Source: Microbacterium sp. p3-SID336 (GTDB lineage Bacteria; Actinomycetota; Actinomycetes; Actinomycetales; Microbacteriaceae). Taken from it: 64,000 bases of DNA. Shown piece after piece: positions 16,279 through 25,277 of the stretch. The notes beneath the pieces are model-generated. The model was not told where the DNA came from and did not search any database. It was given only the letters and a program-made list of their open reading frames with translations. The stretch is taken from assembly GCF_025143365.1 (NCBI RefSeq), contig NZ_JALXPE010000005.1, forward strand, positions 1 through 64,000, written 5' to 3'. Positions within the stretch are counted from its first letter, which is position 1. Every line of letters starts with the position of its first letter. The translations under genes and the position numbers were made by a program.

Positions 16279-18966
16279 GTGAGCAGTGAGATCGTCGTCG
16301 TCCCCCACACCCACTGGGACCGCGAGTGGTACGAGCCGCACGATGTGTTCCGCCTCCGGCTCGTGCACATGCTCGACCGGCTGATCGGCATCCTCGAAGG
16401 CGAGCCGTCGTACCGGTTCACGCTCGACGGGCAGGCCGCGGCCATCGAGGACTACCTGGAGATGCGGCCGGAGATGCGGGATCGGGTGGTCGCGCTCGTG
16501 GAGAGCGGGCAGCTCAGCATCGGTCCGTTCCTCATCCTGCTGGACGAGTTCGGCTGCGACGGCGAGACGATCATCCGCAACCTGGAGCTCGGCCGCGCCG
16601 CGAGCGCGCGCCTGGGCCGCACGATGCCGGTCGGCTATCTGCCGGACATGTTCGGCCACGCGGCGCAGATGCCGCAGATCCTCGCCGGCTTCGGCATCCG
16701 GCACAGCGCTCTGTGGCGCGGTGTGCCCGCCGACGTGCAGGAGCACGCGTTCTCCTGGGTCGCCCCGAACGGGGACGCGGTGCGCTGCGAGTACCTGTTC
16801 GACGGCTACGGCAACGGCCTCGACATGTTCGCGCTGCCCGGCCAGCTGCCCGAGCTCGCGCCCGACTACGCCGCCCGCACCGCCTCCTGGTACGGCGAGG
16901 ACCCGGTGCTGGCGATGCTGGGCACCGACCACTCCGCCCCGCCGGAGGATCTCGCGGAGGTCATCCGCGACTACGACGCGGGCGGCCGGGAGCCGCACCT
17001 GTCGATCGCGACCCTCGACGAGCACCTGTCCCGCTACGCCACCGACGCCGAGGCGCTCGCGGCGCTGCCGCAGGTGCGCGGGGAGATGCGCTCGCACGCC
17101 CGCGGCAACCTGCTGCCCGGGGTGTTCTCGATCCGCACGAACCTCAAGCGGGAGATGGCCCGCTCGGAGCAGGCGCTGACCGCCGCCGAGCGCCTGGACC
17201 TGCTGTACGGCAGCCGCGACCACCGCGCCTTCTTCGACACGGCCTGGTACCGCCTGGTGGAGAGCACCGCGCACGACTCGGTCACCGGCTGCGGCGTCGA
17301 CACGACCGCGGAGCAGGTGGGCACCCGCATCCACACCGCCGGACACATCGCCCGTGGCGTGATCGACAGCGTGCTGCGGGACGTCGCGACCGCCGTGACC
17401 CCGGCCACGCACCTGGCGTTCAATCCGTCCGGGTTCGCTCGTCGTGCGCAGATCGAGGTCACCCTGCACGGCGTGGACCCGGCCGCCCTCGCCCCCGGCG
17501 TGCAGCTGCTCGACCCGCTGCCGACCGTGCTCGGCGACGAGCGGATGCGCACGGCCGATCTGCCGAAGATCCTCCGCCGCATCCACGGACGGGAGCTGTT
17601 CGGGCAGCAGATCAACGGCTACGCGTGGGGCGAGCAGTCGCTGCGCTTCGAGGTGGCCGAGAGCCCCCGCGGGGTCTGGGACCTGGCGGCGTTCACGGTC
17701 GAGCTGGAGGAGCGCGTGGCCGCCGACCCCGCGGGCGACGACCTGTGGCACGTGGAGACCATCGCCGACGCGCGGCACCGTGCCCTGCTCGCGGTCGACC
17801 TCGACGGCGTGGCGCTCGCACCGGTCTCCGAGACCACGGCGCCCGCGCCCGTTGACCCGGTGCGCGTGACCGCGGACTCCCTCGCCAATGCGGCGCTGAC
17901 CGCGACCGTCAACCCCGACGGCACGGTGCGCATCGAGAGCGCGAACGGCGAGGTCGTGGACGGCGCCCTGGCGCTGGTCGACGAGGGCGACTGCGGCGAC
18001 TCCTACAACTACGGCCCCGTGGATGCCGCATCGACGGTCACGGCGCCCTCGTCGGTCGAGGTGACGGTGGTCGAGGAGGGTCCGCTGCGCGGTCGCCTGC
18101 TGATCCGCCGGGTGTACGACGTGCCGGAGCGCCTGGACGCGGACCGCACCCGCAGCGCACGCACGGTGCCGCTGGTCACCGAGACCACGGTCGAGCTCCG
18201 AGAGGGCGAGGACTTCCTCCGCGTCGGCATCGAGTACGTGAACACCGCATCGGACCACCGGCTGCGGGTGCTCGTGCCGGCCGGCGCCTCGGGGCTGGAC
18301 GCCTCGCGCAGCGCGGGGCAGTACGGCACGACGGTGCGCGGGCGCGAGGCCGAGGGCGGCTGGGGCGAGTTCCCGCTGCCGACCTACCCCGCCTACCGTT
18401 TCGCGGCGGCCGGCTCGACGGCCGTGCTCGTGCAGAAGCTCTCGGAGTACGAGCTGGTGTCGGCACCGGGCGCGCAGGATGCGCTCGCGATCACGCTGTC
18501 CCGCTCGGTGGGCATGATGAGCGTGAACGTGCACCCGCTGCGCGACGAGCCGGCCGGGTCGGAGATCCCGGTGCCGGGCGCGCAGTACCTGGGTGTAGCC
18601 GTGCACACGGAGCTCGCGATCATGGTGGGCGTCGCGGAGGAGTCCGTCGTCCGTGCGGCCGATCTGTTCCGGCACGACCCGCTCGTGGTGCGCGGCACCG
18701 GCGCGGTGGACGGCCCCGTCCCTGAGCCCGCCTTCCGCGTGGAGCTGACGGGTGACGTGGTGCTGGAGTCGGCGCGACGCGTAGGCGCGGAGGCGGAGCT
18801 GCGCTTCGTGAACTACCTCGACCGTGACCGCGAGCTGGCACTGACGGCGGACGGCTCGTGGGCTCGCGTGGACCTGCGCGGCGAGGTGCAGGAGCAGGCC
18901 GTGGACGCCGTGACGGAGCGCGCGGCCGGCGGCGGCGTGCTGAGCCTGCGACGCCCGCTCGACTGA
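16279..18966 (+). CDS. Glycoside hydrolase family 38 alpha-mannosidase
   Basis: 895 residues, near E. coli MngB (877). N-terminal VVPHTHWDREWYEPHDVFR carries the zinc-binding His and Asp of GH38; GYLPDMFGHAAQMPQIL holds the nucleophile Asp; HDSVTGCGVD holds a further zinc-binding His. A middle three-helix domain and long beta-sandwich C-terminus follow. There is no signal peptide, so it works in the cytoplasm on an imported alpha-mannoside (or phosphorylated mannoside). Start chosen at GTG 16279, because the homology begins directly there and the upstream open frame covers the PHP gene out of frame. It follows that gene after 41 bp and precedes iolC by 53 bp. Confidence 0.93.
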   Translation: MSSEIVVVPHTHWDREWYEPHDVFRLRLVHMLDRLIGILEGEPSYRFTLDGQAAAIEDYLEMRPEMRDRVVALVESGQLSIGPFLILLDEFGCDGETIIRNLELGRAASARLGRTMPVGYLPDMFGHAAQMPQILAGFGIRHSALWRGVPADVQEHAFSWVAPNGDAVRCEYLFDGYGNGLDMFALPGQLPELAPDYAARTASWYGEDPVLAMLGTDHSAPPEDLAEVIRDYDAGGREPHLSIATLDEHLSRYATDAEALAALPQVRGEMRSHARGNLLPGVFSIRTNLKREMARSEQALTAAERLDLLYGSRDHRAFFDTAWYRLVESTAHDSVTGCGVDTTAEQVGTRIHTAGHIARGVIDSVLRDVATAVTPATHLAFNPSGFARRAQIEVTLHGVDPAALAPGVQLLDPLPTVLGDERMRTADLPKILRRIHGRELFGQQINGYAWGEQSLRFEVAESPRGVWDLAAFTVELEERVAADPAGDDLWHVETIADARHRALLAVDLDGVALAPVSETTAPAPVDPVRVTADSLANAALTATVNPDGTVRIESANGEVVDGALALVDEGDCGDSYNYGPVDAASTVTAPSSVEVTVVEEGPLRGRLLIRRVYDVPERLDADRTRSARTVPLVTETTVELREGEDFLRVGIEYVNTASDHRLRVLVPAGASGLDASRSAGQYGTTVRGREAEGGWGEFPLPTYPAYRFAAAGSTAVLVQKLSEYELVSAPGAQDALAITLSRSVGMMSVNVHPLRDEPAGSEIPVPGAQYLGVAVHTELAIMVGVAEESVVRAADLFRHDPLVVRGTGAVDGPVPEPAFRVELTGDVVLESARRVGAEAELRFVNYLDRDRELALTADGSWARVDLRGEVQEQAVDAVTERAAGGGVLSLRRPLD

Positions 18967-18988
18967 GTGGGGCGGTTAGTGCTAATGT
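18959..18988 (+). promoter_or_regulatory. Possible promoter before iolC
   Basis: TCGACT (18959-18964), an 18-bp spacer and TAATGT (18983-18988) lie 32 bp before the iolC start, partly inside the end of the alpha-mannosidase gene. The -35 match is weak. If active, the iol genes could be transcribed apart from the upstream transporter genes. Confidence 0.3.
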
Positions 18989-19019
18989 CAGAACAAATGG
19001 AGCGAACGAAGGAGGGGCG

Positions 19020-19958
19020 ATGACGGAGATCCTGAGCATGGGTCGACTGGGCGTCGACCTCTACCCGCTGCAGGACGGCGTCGGACTCGGCGAGGTCACC
19101 AGCTTCGGCAAGTACCTCGGCGGCAGCGCCGCCAACGTCGCCGTCGCCGCCGCGCGCTACGGCCACACCACCGCGCTGCTCTCCCGCGTCGGCGACGACC
19201 CGTTCGGGGAGTACCTGCGCGGCGAGCTGGAGCGGCTGTCGGTCTCGGCCCGCTTCGTCGCCACTGACCCCACCTACAAGACCCCGATCACGTTCTGCGA
19301 GATCTTCCCGCCGGACGACTTCCCGCTCTACTTCTACCGGGAGCCGTCGGCGCCCGACCTGCAGATCCGCACGGACGACGTCGACGCCGACACCGTCCGC
19401 GACGCGGCGCTGCTCTGGTTCACCGCGACCGGGCTGAGCGAGGAGCCGAGTCGCACGACGCACCTCGACCTGCTCGCGCTGCGCGGGCGCAGGGCGCACA
19501 CCGTGTTCGACCTCGACTACCGCCCCATGTTCTGGGAGTCGCCCGGCGAGGCCCGCACCTGGGTGCAGCGCGCCCTCGACGGAGCCACGGTGGCCGTGGG
19601 CAACCGCGAGGAGTGCGAGGTCGCGGTGGGCGAGATCGACCCGGAGCGGGCGGCTGACGCGCTGCTCGACCGGGGCGTCGAGCTCGCGATCGTGAAGCAG
19701 GGACCCCGCGGTGTGCTCGCGAAGACCCGGTCCGAGCGGATCGAGATCCCGGCGCGTCAGGTCGAGGTCGTCAACGGCCTCGGCGCGGGCGACGCGTTCG
19801 GCGGCGCGCTGTGCCACGGACTGCTCGCCGGATGGCCGCTGGAGAAGACCCTGACCTACGCCAACGCGGCGGGCGGCATCGTCGCCGGCCGTCGCGAGTG
19901 CTCGACGGCGATGCCCACCGAGCGCGAGGTCGCGGAGGTCGTGAACGGAGATGCGTGA
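19020..19958 (+). CDS. iolC: 5-dehydro-2-deoxygluconokinase (PfkB family)
   Basis: 312 residues. PfkB signature 1 is GKYLGGSAANVAVAAARYG (about residues 31-49); signature 2, NGLGAGDAFGGALCHGLL, holds the catalytic Asp. ITFCEIFPPDDFPLYFYREP and the DYRPMFW segment are characteristic of IolC, which phosphorylates 2-deoxy-5-keto-gluconate in myo-inositol breakdown. GGAGGGGCG precedes the ATG. First gene of an iolC-aldolase-iolA-iolB-iolD run, with the aldolase 1 bp behind. The neighbourhood makes the identification firm. Confidence 0.93.
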   Translation: MTEILSMGRLGVDLYPLQDGVGLGEVTSFGKYLGGSAANVAVAAARYGHTTALLSRVGDDPFGEYLRGELERLSVSARFVATDPTYKTPITFCEIFPPDDFPLYFYREPSAPDLQIRTDDVDADTVRDAALLWFTATGLSEEPSRTTHLDLLALRGRRAHTVFDLDYRPMFWESPGEARTWVQRALDGATVAVGNREECEVAVGEIDPERAADALLDRGVELAIVKQGPRGVLAKTRSERIEIPARQVEVVNGLGAGDAFGGALCHGLLAGWPLEKTLTYANAAGGIVAGRRECSTAMPTEREVAEVVNGDA

Positions 19959-19959
19959 C

Positions 19960-20859
19960 ATGACAGCACTGACGGAAGAGGACTTCCAGCGGCTCCGCAC
20001 GGTGCGCGCCGAGTCCCCGCGGTCGATCCGCGAGCTGCTGGCGGCCCGGCGCCGCCGCGACATCATCCGCGGCGACGGGCGGCTGTTCATCATCGCCGCC
20101 GACCACCCCGCCCGCGGCGCGCTCGCCGTCGGCGGAGAGCCCTACGCCATGGCCGACCGCTACGAGCTGCTCGACCGGCTCGCGATCGCGCTGCGGCACC
20201 CCGGGGTGGACGGCGTGCTCGGCACCCCGGACATCATCGACGACCTCGCGGTGCTGGGCCTGCTCGACGACAAGATCGTGGTCGGCTCGATGAACCGCGG
20301 CGGACTGCGCGGCGCGAGCTTCGAGATGGACGACCGCTACACGGGCTACGACGTGCCCGCCATGGTCGACTCGGGCATCGACTTCGCCAAGGCCCTGCTG
20401 CGCGTGAACCTCGACGACGACGGCACGGCCCCGACTCTCGCCTCCACGGCGGACGCGGTGACCGCGGCGGCCAGGGCGGATCTGCCGATCATGCTCGAGC
20501 CGTTCCTGAGCCGCCGCGTGGACGGCCGCATCGTGAACGACCTGAGCCCGGACGCGGTGATGCTGTCCATCGCGATCGCGAGCGGCCTGGGCGCGAGCAG
20601 TGCGAGCACGTGGCTCAAGCTGCCCGTGGTCGACGACATGGAGCGCGTCCTCGCCGCGACCACGCTCCCCGTGCTGCTGCTGGGCGGCGATGCGGGCGCC
20701 GACCCTGATGACACGTTCTCCTCGTGGGAGGACGCCCTGTCCCTTCCCGGTGTGCGCGGACTCACGGTCGGCCGCACGCTGCTGTACTCGTCCGACATCG
20801 ATGTGGCCGCGGCCATCGACGTCGCCGCCTCCCTCGTCCACCCCGGCCTCTCGGCCTGA
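19960..20859 (+). CDS. Cgl0158-type aldolase (DeoC/LacD/IolJ-like)
   Basis: 299 residues. LFIIAADHPARGALAVGG near residue 45 and NRGGLRGASFEMDDRYTGYDV match the actinobacterial Cgl0158-like family, which sits in inositol operons in place of class II IolJ. Expected role: cleavage of 2-deoxy-5-keto-gluconate-6-phosphate to dihydroxyacetone phosphate and malonate semialdehyde. The reaction is inferred from gene order; the sequence is unlike B. subtilis IolJ. Start taken at ATG 19960 (GGAG 9 bp before it); ATG 19951, three codons earlier, lies directly against the GGAG and is less likely. Confidence 0.85.
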   Translation: MTALTEEDFQRLRTVRAESPRSIRELLAARRRRDIIRGDGRLFIIAADHPARGALAVGGEPYAMADRYELLDRLAIALRHPGVDGVLGTPDIIDDLAVLGLLDDKIVVGSMNRGGLRGASFEMDDRYTGYDVPAMVDSGIDFAKALLRVNLDDDGTAPTLASTADAVTAAARADLPIMLEPFLSRRVDGRIVNDLSPDAVMLSIAIASGLGASSASTWLKLPVVDDMERVLAATTLPVLLLGGDAGADPDDTFSSWEDALSLPGVRGLTVGRTLLYSSDIDVAAAIDVAASLVHPGLSA

Positions 20860-20874
20860 CTCCGAAGGACACGC

Positions 20875-22392
20875 ATGACCTCCGACACCCCCGTCATCGG
20901 CCACTGGATCGACGGCGCTCCGCGCGCTTCGGCGAGCGGCCGCACGGCTCCCGTCTTCAACCCGGCGACGGGTGCCGAGTCCGGACGGGTGGCGCTCGCC
21001 GACGACGCCGAGATCGCGGCCGCCATCGCCTCCGCGCGGCGCGGGTACGAGGAGTGGAGCGGCTGGTCGATCGCGAAGCGGCAGGGGGTGCTGTTCGCGT
21101 TCCGGGAGCTGCTGCATGCGCGCAAGGGCGAGCTTGCCGCGATCATCACCGCCGAGCACGGCAAGGTGCTGTCCGACGCCATGGGCGAGATCCTGCGCGG
21201 GCAGGAGGTCGTCGAGCTCGCCACCGGGTTCCCGCATCTGATCAAGGGCGCCTACTCCGAGAACGTGTCGACCGGCATCGACGTGTACTCGCTCAAGCAG
21301 CCCCTCGGCGTGGTCGGCATCATCTCCCCGTTCAACTTCCCGGCCATGGTGCCGATGTGGTTCTTCCCCATCGCGATCGCGGCCGGTAACGCCGTGGTGC
21401 TGAAGCCCAGCGAGAAGGATCCGTCGGCGGCGCTGTGGCTCGCGCGGCTGTGGGCGGAGGCGGGGCTGCCCGCCGGGGTCTTCACGGTGCTGCAGGGCGA
21501 CAAGCAGGCGGTGGACGGTCTGCTGGAGAGCGACGACGTGGCCTCGATCTCGTTCGTCGGGTCGACCCCGATCGCGCAGTACATCTACGAGACCGCGTCC
21601 CGGAACGGCAAGCGTGTGCAGGCGCTCGGCGGCGCGAAGAACCACATGCTGGTGCTGCCGGACGCCGACCTCGACCTCGTCGCCGACCAGGCGGTGAACG
21701 CGGGCTTCGGCGCGGCGGGCGAGCGCTGCATGGCGGTGTCGGTCGTGCTCGCGGTGGAGCCCGTGGCGGACGCCCTGATCGAGAAGATCGCCGACCGCAT
21801 GGGCCGCCTGCGCATCGGCGACGGGGCCGGCGACGGTGCGGGCGAGCCCGACATGGGTCCGCTGATCAGTGCGGAGCATCGAGCGAAGGTCGCCGGCTAC
21901 GTCGACATCGCCGAAGCCGACGGCGCGCGCATCGTCGTGGACGGCCGGGATCTCGCGGTGGACGGCCTGGAGGAGGGCTTCTTCTTCGGCCCGACGCTCA
22001 TCGACGCGATCCCCACCGACTCGCGCGCGTACCGTGATGAGATCTTCGGCCCGGTGCTGTCGATCGTCCGGGTGCAGACGTTCCAGGAGGGCGTCGACCT
22101 CATCAACTCCGGCCGCTTCGGCAACGGCACCGCGATCTTCACGAACGACGGGGGAGCCGCGCGGCGCTTCCAGCACGAGGTGCAGGTCGGCATGATCGGC
22201 ATCAACGTGCCGATCCCCGTGCCCGTCGCCTACCACTCGTTCGGCGGGTGGAAGGCGTCGCTGTTCGGCGACGCGAAGGCGTACGGTGTGCACGGGTTCG
22301 ACTTCTTCACCCGCGAGAAGGCGATCACCAGCCGCTGGCTCGACCCCGCCACCCACGGCGGCATCGACCTCGGCTTCCCGCAGCACAGCTGA
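20875..22392 (+). CDS. iolA: Methylmalonate-semialdehyde/malonate-semialdehyde dehydrogenase (CoA-acylating)
   Basis: 505 residues. VFNPATG near the start, GIISPFNFPAMVPMWFFPIAIA (read in parts: the GVVGIISPFNFPAM motif) and the catalytic Cys in GAAGERCMAV (C285) are typical of MmsA/IolA. The enzyme makes acetyl-CoA or propionyl-CoA from the semialdehyde, here the last step of inositol breakdown. AAGGACACGC precedes the ATG; 15 bp behind the aldolase gene and 20 bp ahead of iolB. In some bacteria the same enzyme serves valine breakdown, but position ties this copy to inositol. Confidence 0.95.
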   Translation: MTSDTPVIGHWIDGAPRASASGRTAPVFNPATGAESGRVALADDAEIAAAIASARRGYEEWSGWSIAKRQGVLFAFRELLHARKGELAAIITAEHGKVLSDAMGEILRGQEVVELATGFPHLIKGAYSENVSTGIDVYSLKQPLGVVGIISPFNFPAMVPMWFFPIAIAAGNAVVLKPSEKDPSAALWLARLWAEAGLPAGVFTVLQGDKQAVDGLLESDDVASISFVGSTPIAQYIYETASRNGKRVQALGGAKNHMLVLPDADLDLVADQAVNAGFGAAGERCMAVSVVLAVEPVADALIEKIADRMGRLRIGDGAGDGAGEPDMGPLISAEHRAKVAGYVDIAEADGARIVVDGRDLAVDGLEEGFFFGPTLIDAIPTDSRAYRDEIFGPVLSIVRVQTFQEGVDLINSGRFGNGTAIFTNDGGAARRFQHEVQVGMIGINVPIPVPVAYHSFGGWKASLFGDAKAYGVHGFDFFTREKAITSRWLDPATHGGIDLGFPQHS

Positions 22393-22412
22393 CCGAGCCG
22401 ACAGGAGGCGCC

Positions 22413-23324
22413 ATGTCCGCGGACGAGCAGTGGTTCCACCGCCGGGGTGCCCTCGGGCGCGACGGCTGGGAGAGCGTGGTCGACGAGCGCACACCCGGCT
22501 GGGAGCACACCGGGTTGCGCGTCGGCGTGCTCGGCGACGGGGAGGCGCTGGAGCTCGCGGAGACCGGGGTGGAGCGCATCGTCGTGCCCCTCGCGGGCTC
22601 CTTCACGGTGCAGCATACGGAGGGCGGCGAGGTCTCCGAGACCGTGCTCGCCGGACGCGCCTCGGTGTTCCACGGCCCCACGGACGTGCTGTACCTGTCG
22701 GCCGCGTCCACCGCGGTCTTGCGCGGCAGCGGGCGGGTCGCCGTGGCGTCCTCACCGACCGGGGCCGTGCATCCCACCCGACTCATCCGTGCGGAGGAGA
22801 CCCCGGTCGAGCTGCGCGGCGCGGGACGGTCGAGCCGTCAGGTGCACAACTTCGGCACCCCGGACGCGCTCGACGCGGAGCGCCTCATCGTGTGCGAGGT
22901 CGTCACGCCCGCGGAGAACTGGTCGTCCTACCCGCCGCACAAGCACGACCAGCACGTGCCGGGACGGGAGTCGCGCCTGGAGGAGATCTACTACTTCGAG
23001 GCCGCGCCCACGCGGGCGGGCGGAGCGGCCGCGGCCGAGGGCGACGCGTTCGGCCTGTTCGCCACGTACTCCTCCGACGCGGGCGACATCGACATCTCCG
23101 CGATGGTGCGCACGGGCGACATCGCACTCGTGCCCTACGGCTTCCACGGCCCCGCCGTCGCCGCGCCGGGGTACGACCTGTACTACCTGAACGTGATGGC
23201 GGGCCCCGACCGCGAGCGGGCCTGGCTCATCACCGACGACCCCGCGCACGCCTGGGTGCGCGACAGCTGGACCGGGCAGGACATCGACCCCCGGCTTCCC
23301 TACCGAGCAGAAGGAGAGCGCTGA
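22413..23324 (+). CDS. iolB: 5-deoxy-glucuronate isomerase
   Basis: 303 residues, double cupin. SSYPPHKHDQHVPGRESRLEEIYYFE supplies the metal-binding His/His/Glu set (the motif spans about residues 169-194), and YGFHGPAVAAPGYDLYYLNVMAG near the C-terminus the second His, all standard for KduI/IolB. It converts 5-deoxy-glucuronate into 2-deoxy-5-keto-gluconate. Start ATG 22413 follows AGGAGGC. The stop overlaps iolD by 1 bp. Confidence 0.95.
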   Translation: MSADEQWFHRRGALGRDGWESVVDERTPGWEHTGLRVGVLGDGEALELAETGVERIVVPLAGSFTVQHTEGGEVSETVLAGRASVFHGPTDVLYLSAASTAVLRGSGRVAVASSPTGAVHPTRLIRAEETPVELRGAGRSSRQVHNFGTPDALDAERLIVCEVVTPAENWSSYPPHKHDQHVPGRESRLEEIYYFEAAPTRAGGAAAAEGDAFGLFATYSSDAGDIDISAMVRTGDIALVPYGFHGPAVAAPGYDLYYLNVMAGPDRERAWLITDDPAHAWVRDSWTGQDIDPRLPYRAEGER

Positions 23325-25234
23325 TGCGGACGAGGCGGATGACGGTCGGACAGGCGCTGGTGGAGTTCCTGTCGCGCCAGTGGACGGTCGACGGCGCGCA
23401 CCGCGAGCGCACGATCCCGGGCATGTTCGGCATCTTCGGGCACGGCAACGTGGCGGGGCTCGGGCAGGCGCTGCAGCAGTACAACGCGGAGCAGCCCGAC
23501 CTCATGCCGTACCACCAGGCCCGCAACGAGCAGGCGATGGTGCATCAGGCCGTGGGCTTCGCCCGCATGCACCGCCGCCGCGCCACGTTCGCCAGCACGG
23601 CCTCGGTAGGCCCCGGCGCCACGAACATGCTGACCGGCGCCGCACTCGCCACGACCAACCGGCTGCCCGCGCTGCTGCTGCCGAGCGACACCTTCGCCAC
23701 GCGCGTCGCCGACCCGGTGCTGCAGCAGCTGGAGAGGCCGCACGACATCGGGCTCACGGTCAATGACGCGTTCCGCCCGGTGTCGGTGTTCTTCGACCGG
23801 GTGCAGCGGCCGGAGCAGCTGTTCTCCGTGGCGCTCGCCGCGATGCGCGTGCTCACGGACCCCGCGGAGACGGGCGCCGTCACGATCGCGCTGCCCGAGG
23901 ACGTGCAGGCCGAGGCGCTCGACGTGCCGGAGGAGTTCCTGCAGGAGCGGGAGTGGCACCTGCGTCGACCGCTGCCGGAGCGCGGGCCGCTCGCGCGCGC
24001 CGTCGAGGCCATCCGCGGCGCGGAGCGTCCGTTCCTGGTGGCGGGCGGCGGCGTGATCTACTCCGAGGCGGAGGCGGAGCTCCGGGCCTTCGTCGAGGCC
24101 ACCGGCATCCCCGTGGGCACCACGCAGGCGGGCGGCGGCGCGCTGCCCTGGGACCACCCGCAGTACCTGGGCGGCGTGGGCGCCACCGGGTCGACGGCGG
24201 CCAACCGCCTGGCCGCGGAGGCCGACGTGATCGTCGGCGTGGGGACCAGGTACAGCGACTTCACGACCGCCTCGCGCACGGCGTTCCAGCACCCGGATGC
24301 CGTTTTCGTCAACGTGAACGTCGCCCCGTTCGACGCGTACAAGCACGGCACGCAGCTGCCCCTGATCGCGGACGCGCGCGAGGCGCTCGAGGCGCTGACG
24401 GCAGCGCTCGGCGGCACGCGTGTGCGCACCGAGCTGGCCGCCGAGATCACGCGGCAGAAGCAGGAGTGGGACGCGACGGTCGACGAGGCGCTCGCCCCCA
24501 CCGGCCGCGAGCTTCCCGGTCAGCCCGAGATCATTGGCGCGGTGCGGGCCGAAGTGGCGGAACGGGATGTGATCGTGCAGGCCGCGGGCTCGCTGCCCGG
24601 CGATCTGCACAAGCTGTGGCGCGTCAGCGACCCGCTCGGGTACCACGTGGAGTACGCCTTCTCCACCATGGGCTACGAGATCGCGGGCGGCCTCGGTGTC
24701 AAGCGCGGGCTGGAGGCCGCGGGTGATGACCGCGACGTGGTGGTGATGGTGGGCGACGGCTCGTACCTGATGCTGAGCTCCGAGCTCGCGACCGCGGTGG
24801 CGGAGGGCATCAAGATCATCGTGGTGTTGATCCAGAACCAGGGCTTCGCGTCCATCGGCCACCTGTCCGAGACGGTCGGCTCTGAGCGCTTCGGCACGAA
24901 GTACCGCCGCTACGACGCCGAGACGCGCAGCTTCCAGCACGGGGACGTGCTGCCGGTGGACCTCGCGATGAACGCCCGCAGCTACGGCGTCGACGTGATC
25001 GAGGTGGCGCCGGGGCCCGCCGTCGTGGAGGAGCTGCGGGCGGCTGTCCGCGCCGCGAAGGCCGCCGCGCACACGACCCTCATCCACGTGGAGAGCGACC
25101 CGACCGCGTACGCCCCGGACGGCGAGGGCTGGTGGGACGTGCCGGTGGCCGAGGTCGCGACCACCGCCTCCGCCCGCGAGGCCCGCGCCGCCTATGAGCA
25201 GCAGCGCACGGTACAGCGCCCGCTCCTCGGCTGA
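23324..25234 (+). CDS. iolD: 3D-(3,5/4)-trihydroxycyclohexane-1,2-dione acylhydrolase
   Basis: 636 residues, thiamine-diphosphate enzyme. N-terminal TPP-binding half ([36 protein letters not shown]), a central domain, and the C-terminal TPP/Mg motif [17 protein letters not shown] with QNQGF. It hydrolytically opens the inositol ring dione to 5-deoxy-glucuronate. AAGGAGAGC stands before the ATG. Length agrees with B. subtilis IolD (about 637). It is the last gene of the plus-strand catabolic block; only 43 bp separate it from rlmN. Confidence 0.96.
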   Translation: MRTRRMTVGQALVEFLSRQWTVDGAHRERTIPGMFGIFGHGNVAGLGQALQQYNAEQPDLMPYHQARNEQAMVHQAVGFARMHRRRATFASTASVGPGATNMLTGAALATTNRLPALLLPSDTFATRVADPVLQQLERPHDIGLTVNDAFRPVSVFFDRVQRPEQLFSVALAAMRVLTDPAETGAVTIALPEDVQAEALDVPEEFLQEREWHLRRPLPERGPLARAVEAIRGAERPFLVAGGGVIYSEAEAELRAFVEATGIPVGTTQAGGGALPWDHPQYLGGVGATGSTAANRLAAEADVIVGVGTRYSDFTTASRTAFQHPDAVFVNVNVAPFDAYKHGTQLPLIADAREALEALTAALGGTRVRTELAAEITRQKQEWDATVDEALAPTGRELPGQPEIIGAVRAEVAERDVIVQAAGSLPGDLHKLWRVSDPLGYHVEYAFSTMGYEIAGGLGVKRGLEAAGDDRDVVVMVGDGSYLMLSSELATAVAEGIKIIVVLIQNQGFASIGHLSETVGSERFGTKYRRYDAETRSFQHGDVLPVDLAMNARSYGVDVIEVAPGPAVVEELRAAVRAAKAAAHTTLIHVESDPTAYAPDGEGWWDVPVAEVATTASAREARAAYEQQRTVQRPLLG

Positions 25235-25277
25235 CCGCCCCAGGCGCCTCCCACCGGGGCCCCGGTACCCTGGAGGG

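Noticed and set aside
16255..18675. 806-residue minus-strand open frame
   Set aside because: Antisense to the GH38 gene with catalytic motifs on the plus strand; low-complexity His/Arg/Val composition.
19771..22494. 907-residue minus-strand open frame
   Set aside because: Antisense to iolC, the aldolase gene and iolA, which have clear protein motifs; composition is that of a shadow frame.
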